Source: Planctomycetota bacterium
Lineage (GTDB): Bacteria; Planctomycetota; B15-G4
Direction of reading: 5' to 3'
Assembly: GCA_029259715.1 (NCBI GenBank)
Contig: JAJDEP010000016.1
Coordinates: 124,001 to 188,000 of the forward strand
Length of the DNA: 64,000 nucleotides
Part shown: positions 45,496-53,774 of the stretch, in pieces
How positions within the stretch are numbered: the first letter of the stretch is position 1
How the letters are laid out: the number at the start of each line of letters is the position of its first letter
Translations under genes and position numbers: made by a program
Notes under the pieces: model-generated
Seen by the model: the letters and a program-made list of their open reading frames with translations, nothing else
Database searches by the model: none
What the model was told of the DNA's origin: nothing

Positions 45496-46461
45496 GTGAG
45501 GAAGTCCATCGGGTGGGTCATTCTCGTCGGCTGGGTCGCCTGGTTCGTCTGGTATCAGGCTCAGCATCGCGTCCACGAGCGAGATCTCGGTGCTGCGTCC
45601 GGCCCGCATGAGATCGCGATCTACACGACCTTCCGGCCGACGACCTGGATGACCGAACGACTGGCCCACGCGTTCGCCGCCACGGTCTGCGTCCTGCCCG
45701 ACGAGGGCGACCCGGTCACCTGGCAACCGTCGCGCGACGAGCTGCTGGCGCTGCAGGCGGCCCACCTGATCGTGCTCAACGGCGCGGGCCTGGAGAGCTG
45801 GGTCGCGAATGCGAGCCTGCCGCGCAGCCGCGTGGTCGACACGTCTGCGGACTTCGGCGACGAGCTCATCGTGGCCGGCGCCACCATGCACAGCCACGGT
45901 GGTCAGGCCGCCCACAGTCACGAGGGCATCGACCCCCACGTCTGGCTCGACCCCATGTTGCTGCGGCGGCAGGCCACGGCCATCCGCGACGCCCTGGTCG
46001 CCCGCTTCCCCGAGCACACCGTCGCCGTGGAGACTGGCTACGCCGAGCTGGTCGACGACATCGGCGCGTGGGGCGAAAGCCTCGCGGGGCTCGGTCCGGC
46101 CCTGAGGGATGTGCGCCTGCTCTGCGCGCACCCGGCCTACGACTACCTGGCGCGGCGCTTCGGGTGGAAGCTCTCGAACCTCGACCTCGACCCCGACGCG
46201 CCCCTCGACGACGAGCAGTGGGAGCAGGTGCGGGGGGCGGCCGAGGGCGGGCCCGGGCGGCGCGTCATGCTGTGGGAGTCGCAGCCTCTGGTGGAGACGG
46301 CGCGCCGGCTGCAGGACGAGCTTTCCATTGCCAGCGTCGTGTTCACACCGGGCGAGTCGTTTGCGATCGGCGAGCAACGCGGGCTGCGTGAGAACCGCGA
46401 CTGGATCCGGAAGATGCACGAGAACATCGCGCGCCTGCGCCGGGCCGCCGCAGGCGATTGA
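45496..46461 (+). CDS. ZnuA/TroA-like metal-binding protein
   Basis: 321-residue cluster A-I (ZnuA/TroA) solute-binding protein anchored by an N-terminal helix rather than a lipobox. The metal-site region is H-rich: TMHSHGGQAAHSHEGIDPHVWLDP, like zinc-binding ZnuA proteins. GTG at 45496 has AGGGGG upstream. It follows the FtsX-type permease after 13 bases. The usual partner would be a ZnuB-type permease; here none is seen. Zinc or manganese handling is likely, the transport mode is not known. Confidence 0.82.
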   Translation: MRKSIGWVILVGWVAWFVWYQAQHRVHERDLGAASGPHEIAIYTTFRPTTWMTERLAHAFAATVCVLPDEGDPVTWQPSRDELLALQAAHLIVLNGAGLESWVANASLPRSRVVDTSADFGDELIVAGATMHSHGGQAAHSHEGIDPHVWLDPMLLRRQATAIRDALVARFPEHTVAVETGYAELVDDIGAWGESLAGLGPALRDVRLLCAHPAYDYLARRFGWKLSNLDLDPDAPLDDEQWEQVRGAAEGGPGRRVMLWESQPLVETARRLQDELSIASVVFTPGESFAIGEQRGLRENRDWIRKMHENIARLRRAAAGD

Positions 46462-46486
46462 TCCGCGGCACCGCGCGCCCGTGTGC

Positions 46487-47950
46487 CTACAGGAGCGGTG
46501 AGAGCAGTCGCGCGCCGGCTCGGGCCAGGCGCAGGGGCACGCCGACGCCGCTGTGCTGCTCGAGGCCGTACTCGGTGGTGCGGGCGAGGTCGTCGAGGAA
46601 CACGTCGGCCAGCTCGTCGACGAACGTCGCCCCGTAGACGAATGCGTTGAGCTCGAAGTTCAGGTTGAACGAACGCAGGTCCATGTTGGCCGACCCCACC
46701 GAGCCGACCCACGAGTCGATCACGAGGGTCTTGGCGTGGAGGAAGCCCTGCTCGTAGTGGAAGATGCGCACGCCCGCCTCGAGCAGCTCGGGGAAGTAGG
46801 AGGCGCTGGCCAGCGAGACGAGCAGGCTGTCCGAGCGGGCCGGCAGCATGAGCCGCACGTCGACGCCGCGCAGGGCCGCCGAGATGAGCGCGTCCTGGAT
46901 GGTCTGGCTCGGGATGAAATAGGGGTTGGCGATCCACGCCCGCTCCTCGGCGAGGGCCAGGGCCTGGTCGACGATGTGTTCGATGGCCGACCACGAGCGA
47001 TCGGGGCCCGAGTCGACGATCTGCACGATGCACTCGGGACAGCCTTCCGGTGCGCTGCCGCTGAGGTCCGGAAAGGCGCTCGGCTCGTCCACGGCCTCGC
47101 CGGTGGCGATGAGCCAGTCGATGAGGAACACCTGCTGCAGGTTGAGCGCCGCCGGACCCCGCAGCGAGAGGTGGGTGTCGCGCCACTCGCCGATGTCCGG
47201 GTCGAGGCCCAGGTACTCGCCGCCGATGTTGATGCCGCCGGTGAACCCGATGCGCCCGTCGACCACGATGATCTTGCGGTGGTTGCGGAAGTCGATGCGA
47301 TCGCGGTTGCGCAGGCGGGTGAGAACGTTGTGCGCCGGCAGGAATTCTTCGGCCCGTCCGCCCGCCGCCCGCAACGGATCCCAGAAGTCACCCGGCAACG
47401 AGCGGCTGCCCACTGCGTCGTAGAGCACGCGCACGGTGATGCCGTCGCGCGCGCGCCGCACGAGCTGATCGCGCAGCCGACGTCCCGTGGCGTCCGGCTG
47501 GATGATGTAGAACTCGATGTGCACGTGATCGCGGGCGGCGTCGATGGCCTCGGTCATGGCGGCGTAGGTGGCCTTGCCGTCGACGAGGATGTCGACGGCG
47601 TTGCCGCGGCTGGCGCGCAGCTTCGAGAGCCCCCGCCCGAGCCGGAGCATGCTCTCGGTGCGCGGGTCCCTGTCGGTGCCGCTGCCGAGCGGGTCCGGCA
47701 CGGCGGCGAGGACGGGGTTCTGCTGCGTGATCTCGGAGATGCGTGAGACCGACGACTGGGATGCCTTCGAGATGCGGCGGAAGCGCGTGGTGCCGATGGC
47801 GAGGTAGATCAGCACGCCCGCGATGGGCAGGAAGATCAGGGTCAGCATCCACGCCAGCGTGGCCGTGGGCTGGCGGCGCTCGATGAGCAGCACGCCGAGG
47901 ATGGCGATGGCGTGGACGACGAGGACGGCGGCGGTGACGGCGGATTCCAT
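46487..47950 (-). CDS. cls: Cardiolipin synthase (PLD superfamily)
   Basis: 487-residue membrane enzyme. Two N-terminal helices (about 5-25 and 35-55) are followed by two phospholipase-D domains with HxK motifs: NHRKIIVVDGRIGFTGG and HAKTLVIDSWVGSVGSAN. It joins two phosphatidylglycerol molecules to cardiolipin. Not linked in sequence to its neighbours. Confidence 0.93.
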   Translation of the reverse strand: MESAVTAAVLVVHAIAILGVLLIERRQPTATLAWMLTLIFLPIAGVLIYLAIGTTRFRRISKASQSSVSRISEITQQNPVLAAVPDPLGSGTDRDPRTESMLRLGRGLSKLRASRGNAVDILVDGKATYAAMTEAIDAARDHVHIEFYIIQPDATGRRLRDQLVRRARDGITVRVLYDAVGSRSLPGDFWDPLRAAGGRAEEFLPAHNVLTRLRNRDRIDFRNHRKIIVVDGRIGFTGGINIGGEYLGLDPDIGEWRDTHLSLRGPAALNLQQVFLIDWLIATGEAVDEPSAFPDLSGSAPEGCPECIVQIVDSGPDRSWSAIEHIVDQALALAEERAWIANPYFIPSQTIQDALISAALRGVDVRLMLPARSDSLLVSLASASYFPELLEAGVRIFHYEQGFLHAKTLVIDSWVGSVGSANMDLRSFNLNFELNAFVYGATFVDELADVFLDDLARTTEYGLEQHSGVGVPLRLARAGARLLSPLL

Positions 47951-47970
47951 CGCCGCGCCAAGCTAGCAAA

Positions 47971-48001
47971 GCGCCCCCGACCCGAGTCGGGTCGAGGGCG
48001 C
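47971..48001 (-). terminator. Hairpin after the small secreted-protein gene
   Basis: Outer stem GCGCCC/GGGCGC and inner stem CGACCC/GGGTCG with one mismatch between; on the minus strand TTTGC follows. It ends the gene at 48069 or the lipoprotein operon upstream. Confidence 0.5.
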
Positions 48002-48068
48002 TGTCGGCGCGACGGTGGGGATCAGCCCCGGTGTCGTGCGCGGGCGGCCGGCCGAGGCCGGGTTGCGG

Positions 48069-48608
48069 TCAGAACAGCTCCCAGCGCAGGCGGTACTGAC
48101 CCAGCGAGTCGGGCGCATGGGGCGTCACCGGCGTCTGGTCGACGAAGCGGCCCTGGAACTGCCCGAGCAATTGGATCGGCGCGCCCATGAGCGGGTTGGG
48201 CAAGTACGTGGTCACGTAGCCGGCGAAACTGCCGCGACCGGTGACCGGGTCGGCGATTTCCCAGGTGCCGTTCACCGCGGCCCAGGGATTGCCGAGGGGC
48301 GAGAGCGGGAAGCTCTCCAGCGTGCCGGTGAGGAAGCCCGACTGCTCGTCGGGGGACGTGGCCTCGAGCTGCACGCTCATCATGAACAACGGCGGGCCGC
48401 CGACCACCGGCGACCAGGTGCCGAAGGCGAAGCCGTCGCTGCCGAAGGCGGGGCTGTTCCAGCTGCCCTGCGAGGCGCCGGTGAAGGTGTTGGCCTTCTG
48501 CACGAGGTCGTCGAAGTTCGTGCCGGCATGCGGCGGGGCAACGACCAGGCCGAGGCACAACGCGAGGCACAAGCCGGCGGCGGCGGTCCTGATGGTGGTG
48601 TGCTGCAT
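48069..48608 (-). CDS. Small secreted protein of unknown function
   Basis: 179 residues with a signal peptide ending near PPHAG. The mature part is beta-rich with Gly/Pro/Asn and repeated FGTWSPVVGG-type lines; no family recognised. I chose ATG at 48608, with GGAGGAG ahead, since the longer reading adds an Arg-rich stretch without signal character. Confidence 0.6.
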   Translation of the reverse strand: MQHTTIRTAAAGLCLALCLGLVVAPPHAGTNFDDLVQKANTFTGASQGSWNSPAFGSDGFAFGTWSPVVGGPPLFMMSVQLEATSPDEQSGFLTGTLESFPLSPLGNPWAAVNGTWEIADPVTGRGSFAGYVTTYLPNPLMGAPIQLLGQFQGRFVDQTPVTPHAPDSLGQYRLRWELF

Positions 48609-48772
48609 CTTTCTCCTCCTCATTCTCTCGAAGCGCCGCCGCGGTCTCCGCCCGAAGAGTCGCGACACGCACACGCCCCGGTCGGGGCGCAGGGTCCAGC
48701 ATAAGCGCTGGGACGGAAGCCCGGCTCCCGTTCAGTTGCGGACAGGGCCCGGCCCGCGGAATTCGCGCCCTG

Positions 48773-48792
48773 GCGCGCGCTAGAGCGCGCGC
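48773..48792. repeat. GC-alternating palindrome at the lipoprotein stop codon
   Basis: GCGCGCGCT-AG-AGCGCGCGC, a perfect 9-base inverted repeat with a two-base loop, overlapping the stop codon of the gene at 48780. The alternating purine-pyrimidine run may form a hairpin or left-handed DNA; it may serve as a terminator. Confidence 0.4.
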
Positions 48793-49925
48793 AGGCCGTG
48801 GGCCCGGTCGAGGCTCTCGAGGGAGCCGAAGCGCTCGAGGCGTTGCAGCGCCTGGTTGAGCTCGGCCAGCAACTCGGGCCGGTCGAGGGGCACCACGAGG
48901 GCGTAGCGCTCGATGGTGATGTCCTGGGCGATGCGCATGAGCCGGCCGCCGCTCTCGGCCACGAGTCGGTCGGCGGCGGGGGCGTCCATGATGGCGGCGT
49001 CGACGTCGCCGCTGGTGAGCCGTTCGAAGGTGGAGAGGCCCTTGCCGTTCTCGAGCACCGCCACCGAGTCGGGCAGGCGGTGCTGCAGCGCGCGCTCGGA
49101 CGTGGTGCCCGAGCCCGCCGAGACCCGCCGCCCGCTCAGGTCGTCGAGGCTCGTGGGCTCGCCGTCCCCGACCCGCACCAGCGCGGTGATGCGCGTCTCG
49201 AAGTAGGGGTAGGTGAACGCGACCCGCTCGGCGCGCTCGGGCGTGATGCCGACGGTGGCGCAGACGACGTCGACGCTGGAGGTCTCGGCGGCGCGCAGCA
49301 GCTGGTCGAAGTCCATGCGGCGCCACTCGATGGGCCGCTTCAGCAGGCCGCCCAGCATCTGCATCATCTCGACGTCGCGGCCGAAGGGGACGCCCTCGGG
49401 ATCGACCGCCGCGAAGGGCGGGTTGGCCAGGTCGGACGCGACCACCAGGGGCTCGAGCGGGCCGGTGGGTTCGGACGGCAGGGAGGCCGCGAAGGCGCGG
49501 GTGGCGTCGCCGAAATCGCTGCCGGCCGTGCTTCCGCCGGAGCCGTCGCCGGTGCCGCTGCCGGGGCCGTCGCCTGTGCCGGTGGACTCGGCGCCGCTCG
49601 CGGCGGGAGCCCCGGAGGTGATGCGGGGCAGGGCGCGGGCGCCGACACCGTCGCCGGCGAGGCCGCCGGCATCCCGGCGGGACGCGACGACCGGGCCGTC
49701 GTTGCGTCCGCCGCTGCTCCGACGTCCGAGGCGTTCGCTGTTGCCGTGCACGACCGAGGTGTCGACGACGCCGGGGGTCACGCCGGCGGGCGGTCCCCGG
49801 GGGTCGCTCTGCAGGCGCAGGTCGCCGAGGGCGGCTTCGTCCGGCGTCGGGTCGAGGTCGCCGACGGTGCAACCGCCCAGAGCAAGGCCCAGCACGGCGA
49901 CGGCGGCCAGGATGTGGCGTCCCAT
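48780..49925 (-). CDS. Family-3 solute-binding lipoprotein with low-complexity linker
   Basis: 381 residues. The lipobox is LGGC. Residues 25-145 are a Gly/Ser/Thr/Asp-rich linker. The C-terminal 230 residues form a family-3 solute-binding domain: VVASDLANPPFAAVDPEGVPFGRDVEMM, VCATVGITPERAERVAFTYPYFET and DLSGRRVSAGSGTTSE. Such proteins bind amino acids or feed signalling proteins. The long linker could reach across the periplasm. No permease gene is next to it. Confidence 0.82.
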   Translation of the reverse strand: MGRHILAAVAVLGLALGGCTVGDLDPTPDEAALGDLRLQSDPRGPPAGVTPGVVDTSVVHGNSERLGRRSSGGRNDGPVVASRRDAGGLAGDGVGARALPRITSGAPAASGAESTGTGDGPGSGTGDGSGGSTAGSDFGDATRAFAASLPSEPTGPLEPLVVASDLANPPFAAVDPEGVPFGRDVEMMQMLGGLLKRPIEWRRMDFDQLLRAAETSSVDVVCATVGITPERAERVAFTYPYFETRITALVRVGDGEPTSLDDLSGRRVSAGSGTTSERALQHRLPDSVAVLENGKGLSTFERLTSGDVDAAIMDAPAADRLVAESGGRLMRIAQDITIERYALVVPLDRPELLAELNQALQRLERFGSLESLDRAHGLRAL

Positions 49926-50064
49926 GGATCCAGCCTAGCACCCCGTCGGGGCACTCCCCACCGTCGGTCGCGGGGCGCCGTCGTGGCGGGTGTCGGGCGG
50001 GCTGCTATCCTCGCTCGCCCCACGGTGCGCACCGGCGCGCCGGCCGTCGCAGAGGAGGTCCGCG

Positions 50065-50487
50065 GTGCCCGACAAGATCGAGAAGAGTGACGCGGAGTGG
50101 CGCGCCCAGCTCTCGCCCGAGCAGTTCAAGGTGTTGCGCAAGCAGGGCACCGAGCGCGCCTTCAGCGGCACCTGGTGGGACAACCACGAGACCGGCGAAT
50201 ACCGCTGCGCCGGCTGCGGTCAGGTGCTCTTCCGCTCGGACGACAAGTTCGATTCGGGCACCGGCTGGCCCAGCTTCACCCGGCCCGCGGTGAGCGAGTC
50301 GGTGGAGGAGCGCTCGGACCGCAAGCTGTTCATGAAGCGCACCGAGGTGGTCTGCAGTCGCTGCGAGGGCCATCTCGGCCACGTCTTCCCCGACGGGCCG
50401 CAGCCGACGGGCAAGCGCTACTGCATGAATTCCGCGGCCCTCGACTTCCAGGCCGGCGAGGCGGGGCCGCAGGAACCCACCGGCTGA
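50065..50487 (+). CDS. msrB: Peptide methionine-R-sulfoxide reductase MsrB
   Basis: 140-residue MsrB. Zinc-binding pairs CAGC and CSRC and the active-site Cys in KRYCMNSAAL are present, with GTGWPSF for substrate binding. It repairs oxidised Met-R-sulfoxide. GTG at 50065 has AGAGGAGG upstream, so I chose it over the longer reading. A TATCCT -10-like element lies at 50006. It precedes the gamma-glutamyl cluster, which may share a role in oxidative stress. Confidence 0.9.
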   Translation: MPDKIEKSDAEWRAQLSPEQFKVLRKQGTERAFSGTWWDNHETGEYRCAGCGQVLFRSDDKFDSGTGWPSFTRPAVSESVEERSDRKLFMKRTEVVCSRCEGHLGHVFPDGPQPTGKRYCMNSAALDFQAGEAGPQEPTG

Positions 50488-50587
50488 AGCGGTCGGGGCC
50501 TGTCCGGGGCGGGGCGCAGGCCCTATTCTGTGAACCGGCCCGCTTCCGTGAAGTCGGGCAGGGCACAGGCTCTCGAGCGGGACCCCT

Positions 50588-52501
50588 ATGGGCACTCACA
50601 ACACGCGGGAGCTCGACAAGAGCCGGCTGCAGGCCTTCACCCAGGCCCTGCTGGAGGACGTGCGCGCCCTCGAACGCATCCTCGACGAGGGTCTGATCGA
50701 GACGGGTGTGCGCCGCATCGGCGCCGAGCAGGAGATGTTCCTGCTGAACGAGTCGATGGGGCCGGCCCTGGTGGGGCAGCGCCTGCTCGCGGCCCTCGAC
50801 CACCCGAAGTTCACGCCTGAGCTGGGCCTGTTCAATCTCGAGGCCAACCTGGTGCCCCGGGTGCTGACCGGCGACTGTCTCTCGCAGATGGAGGCCGAGC
50901 TCGAAGGGCTCTTGGCGCTCGTGCGGGAGAAGGCCGCGACCATCGACACGCAGGTGCTGCTCACCGGCATCCTGCCCACGCTCAAGTCGCGCGACCTGAA
51001 CCTGAAGTCGATGACGCCCTTCCCGCGTTACGAGCTGCTCAACCGGGCGGCCCTCGAGCACCGCGGCGGCGCCTTCCAGGTCGACGTGAAGGGCCTCGAC
51101 GAGCTGCACATGGTCCACGACAACGTGATGATCGAGGCGTGCAACACGAGCTTTCAGGTGCACTTCCAGGTGGCGCCCCACGAGTTCCCGCGCTTCTACA
51201 ACCTGGCCCAGGCCATCACCGGTCCGGTGCTCGCGGCGGCCGTCAACTCGCCGGTGTTCATGCAGCAGCGCCTGTGGAAGGAGACGCGCGTCGCGCTCTT
51301 CTCCCAGTCGTTCGACTCCCGCTCGGCGGCCCTCAAGGCGCGGCGGGCCCGGCCGCGGGTGATCTTCGGCGACGAGTGGGTGAGCGAGTCGGTGCTCGAG
51401 ATCCATCGCGAGGACATCGCGCGCTTCCGCATCCTGCTCTCCGCCGACACGGGCGAGTCGCCCATGGCCATGCTCGACAAGGGCCTGCTGCCGCCGTTGC
51501 GCGCGCTGTGCCTGCACAACGGCACGGTGTACCGCTGGAACCGTCCGTGCTACGGCGTGGTCGACAACGTGGCGCACCTGCGTATCGAGCACCGCGCGCT
51601 GCCCGCCGGCCCCACCATTGTCGACGAGGTGGCCAACGCCGCCTTCTTCCACGGGCTCATGTCGGGCCTCGGCGAGGAATACCCCGACATCACCAAGGTG
51701 ATGAACTTCGACCATGCCAAGAGCAACTTCCTGCAGGCGGCGCAGTACGGCCTGCAGGGCCAGTTCGAGTGGGTGGGCGGCGAGGACATCCCCGCCAACG
51801 TGCTGATCCTCGAGCGGCTGCTGCCGGTGGCGCGGGAGGGTCTGCGGGCCAAGGGCATCCTCGAGGCCGACATCGAGCGCTACCTCGGCGTCATCGAGGG
51901 GCGGGTCAAGGCCGGGCGCACCGGCGCCCAGTGGGTCTACGACTCGCTCGAGGCCATGGGCGACAAGACCAAGCTCGACGAGCGGCATCGTTCGCTGACG
52001 GCGTGCATGGTGACGCGCTGCGCCGAGGGTCGTCCGGTGCACGAGTGGGCGCTGGCGTCGGCCGACGAGGGCTACAACTGGCGCGAGAGCTGCCGCACGG
52101 TCGACCAGATCATGACCACCGACCTGTTCACCATCGGGCCCGAGGACATCGTCGACCTGGCCGCCAGCGTCATGGACTGGGAGCACGTGCGCCACGTCCC
52201 GGTGGAGGACAAGAACGGCCTGCTCGTGGGCATCGTCTCGCACCGCCAGCTCCTGCGGCTGGTGGGCAAGGGCCTGAAGTCGACGGGCAAGCCGGTGATC
52301 ATCAGCGACATCATGATGAAGGACCCGGTCACCGTGACGCCCGACATGTCGACGGCCGATTGCATCGACACCATGCGCCGGGCCAAGGTGGCGTGCGTGC
52401 CGGTGGTCGACGAGGGCGGCAAGCTGGTGGGCATCGTCACCGAGCGTGACTTCATCGATCTCACCGCGCAGCTGCTCGAGGAGCGTCTGCGCCAGCAATG
52501 A
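50588..52501 (+). CDS. GCS2-family glutamate-cysteine-ligase-like enzyme with tandem CBS domains
   Basis: 637 residues. Residues 1-490 match the GCS2/glutamate-cysteine-ligase-like amidoligase fold, with GAEQEMF (Glu47, Glu49) for metal and ATP binding and VMNFDHAKSNFL further on. Residues about 500-630 are two CBS domains (SCRTVDQIMTTDLFTIGPED, ISDIMMKDPVTVTPD), which usually sense adenine nucleotides. The joined CBS pair suggests control by energy charge. The substrate may be a glutamyl or other amine pair; glutathione synthesis is possible but not proved. The stop overlaps the next start by ATGA. TATTCT at 50524 may be the -10. Confidence 0.82.
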   Translation: MGTHNTRELDKSRLQAFTQALLEDVRALERILDEGLIETGVRRIGAEQEMFLLNESMGPALVGQRLLAALDHPKFTPELGLFNLEANLVPRVLTGDCLSQMEAELEGLLALVREKAATIDTQVLLTGILPTLKSRDLNLKSMTPFPRYELLNRAALEHRGGAFQVDVKGLDELHMVHDNVMIEACNTSFQVHFQVAPHEFPRFYNLAQAITGPVLAAAVNSPVFMQQRLWKETRVALFSQSFDSRSAALKARRARPRVIFGDEWVSESVLEIHREDIARFRILLSADTGESPMAMLDKGLLPPLRALCLHNGTVYRWNRPCYGVVDNVAHLRIEHRALPAGPTIVDEVANAAFFHGLMSGLGEEYPDITKVMNFDHAKSNFLQAAQYGLQGQFEWVGGEDIPANVLILERLLPVAREGLRAKGILEADIERYLGVIEGRVKAGRTGAQWVYDSLEAMGDKTKLDERHRSLTACMVTRCAEGRPVHEWALASADEGYNWRESCRTVDQIMTTDLFTIGPEDIVDLAASVMDWEHVRHVPVEDKNGLLVGIVSHRQLLRLVGKGLKSTGKPVIISDIMMKDPVTVTPDMSTADCIDTMRRAKVACVPVVDEGGKLVGIVTERDFIDLTAQLLEERLRQQ

Positions 52502-53757
52502 GTCGCCCCGCTTCCCAGGACCAGCGGCCGGCGCCGACGCCGGCCGGCGAGAATCCCGACGGAGCGCCCGGCGCTCGACCGGAGGCGGTGGGCGCCCACC
52601 CGGCGGCGCCCGCCATGGACAAGCTCGAGCGCGAGCTGGGCGCCCACGGCGAGCGGGGCACGGGGCCGCTGCTCATCGTCCTCGCCGGCGTGCACGGCAA
52701 CGAGCCGGGGGGCGTCGTCGCGGTGCAGCGGGTGCTCGCGCGCCTGCAGGCCGAGCAGCCCGCCATCGCCGGACGCGTGGTGGCCTTCGCCGGCAACCTG
52801 GCCGCCCTGCGCCACGGCGTGCGCTACCTCGAGAGCGACCTCAACCGCATCTGGAGCCCCGAGTCCATCGGCGTGCTGCTCGGCCAGGCTCCCGAGGCCG
52901 ACTCGCCCGAGCAACGCGAGCAGCGCGAGCTGTTCCGCTGCATCGCCCTCGAGCTGGTGAGCCCGGCGCGCCGGGTGGTGCTGCTCGACCTGCACTCGAC
53001 CTCGGCGTGGGGTCCGCCCTTCGCCCTCATGAGCGACACCCTCGAGAACCGCCGGGTCTCCGACCCGCTGCCCATCCCGGTCATCCTCGGGCTGGAGGAG
53101 ACGGTGTCGAACACCACGCTCGAGTACTTCGGCGAGCGGGGCTGCGTGTCGCTGGGCGTCGAGGGCGGCGGCCACGACGACCCCACCACCGCCGACAACC
53201 ACGAGGCGGTGCTGTGGCTGACCCTCGTGTCGACGGGTCTGCTGCAGCGCTGGCAGGTGCCCGACCACGACGCGCTGCACCAGCGTCTGCAGAAGGCGGC
53301 CAAGAGTCGGCCCGACCTGGTGGAGATCGTGCACCGTCACGGCATCCCCGAGGGCGCCGACTTCAAGATGGAGCCGGGCTTCACCAACTTCGACGCCATC
53401 AAGGCCGGCCAACTCCTCGCGCGGCAGGACGGCGTCGAGCTGCGCGCCACCGCCGACGGGCGCGTGATCATGCCCAGCTACCAGGGCCTGGGCGACGACG
53501 GCTATTTCGAGGGCAAGGAGATCGCGAGCGTCTGGTTCATGCTGTCGGGCTGGCTGCGGCACTGGCGCCTCGGGCGCTTCCTGCACTGGCTGCCGGGGGT
53601 GAGCCATCACCCGTCGCGTCCCAACGCGCTGCTGGTCGATCGCCGCATCGCCCGCTGGAAGGTGGTCGACGTGTTCCACCTGTTCGGCTTCCGCCGCTGC
53701 ACGCCCGAGGGCGACATGCTCGTGTTCACGCGCCGTCCCCCCGGACGGTGGTCTTGA
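52498..53757 (+). CDS. AstE/AspA-type (M14-like) deacylase
   Basis: 419-residue zinc carboxypeptidase-like enzyme. Metal ligands are His66 and Glu69 (GVHGNEPGG) and His166 (LDLHSTSA); the substrate Arg lies in NRIWSPES (Arg117). Family members hydrolyse N-acyl amino acids such as succinylglutamate or aspartoacyl compounds. Its ATG overlaps the GCS2 gene and its stop lies close to ggt, so the three likely act on related gamma-glutamyl or N-acyl compounds. The specific substrate is unknown. Confidence 0.8.
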   Translation: MSRPASQDQRPAPTPAGENPDGAPGARPEAVGAHPAAPAMDKLERELGAHGERGTGPLLIVLAGVHGNEPGGVVAVQRVLARLQAEQPAIAGRVVAFAGNLAALRHGVRYLESDLNRIWSPESIGVLLGQAPEADSPEQREQRELFRCIALELVSPARRVVLLDLHSTSAWGPPFALMSDTLENRRVSDPLPIPVILGLEETVSNTTLEYFGERGCVSLGVEGGGHDDPTTADNHEAVLWLTLVSTGLLQRWQVPDHDALHQRLQKAAKSRPDLVEIVHRHGIPEGADFKMEPGFTNFDAIKAGQLLARQDGVELRATADGRVIMPSYQGLGDDGYFEGKEIASVWFMLSGWLRHWRLGRFLHWLPGVSHHPSRPNALLVDRRIARWKVVDVFHLFGFRRCTPEGDMLVFTRRPPGRWS

Positions 53758-53774
53758 TCGGGGGGGTGAGCGCC

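Noticed and set aside
50524..50529. Full sigma-70 promoter for the GCS2 gene
   Set aside because: TATTCT is -10-like but there is no credible -35 at 16 to 18 bases, so it is mentioned only in the gene entry.
52446..53760. Extension of the ggt frame back over the AstE-like gene
   Set aside because: The AstE frame carries real zinc-site motifs; the ggt signal peptide and lipobox begin only at 53775.
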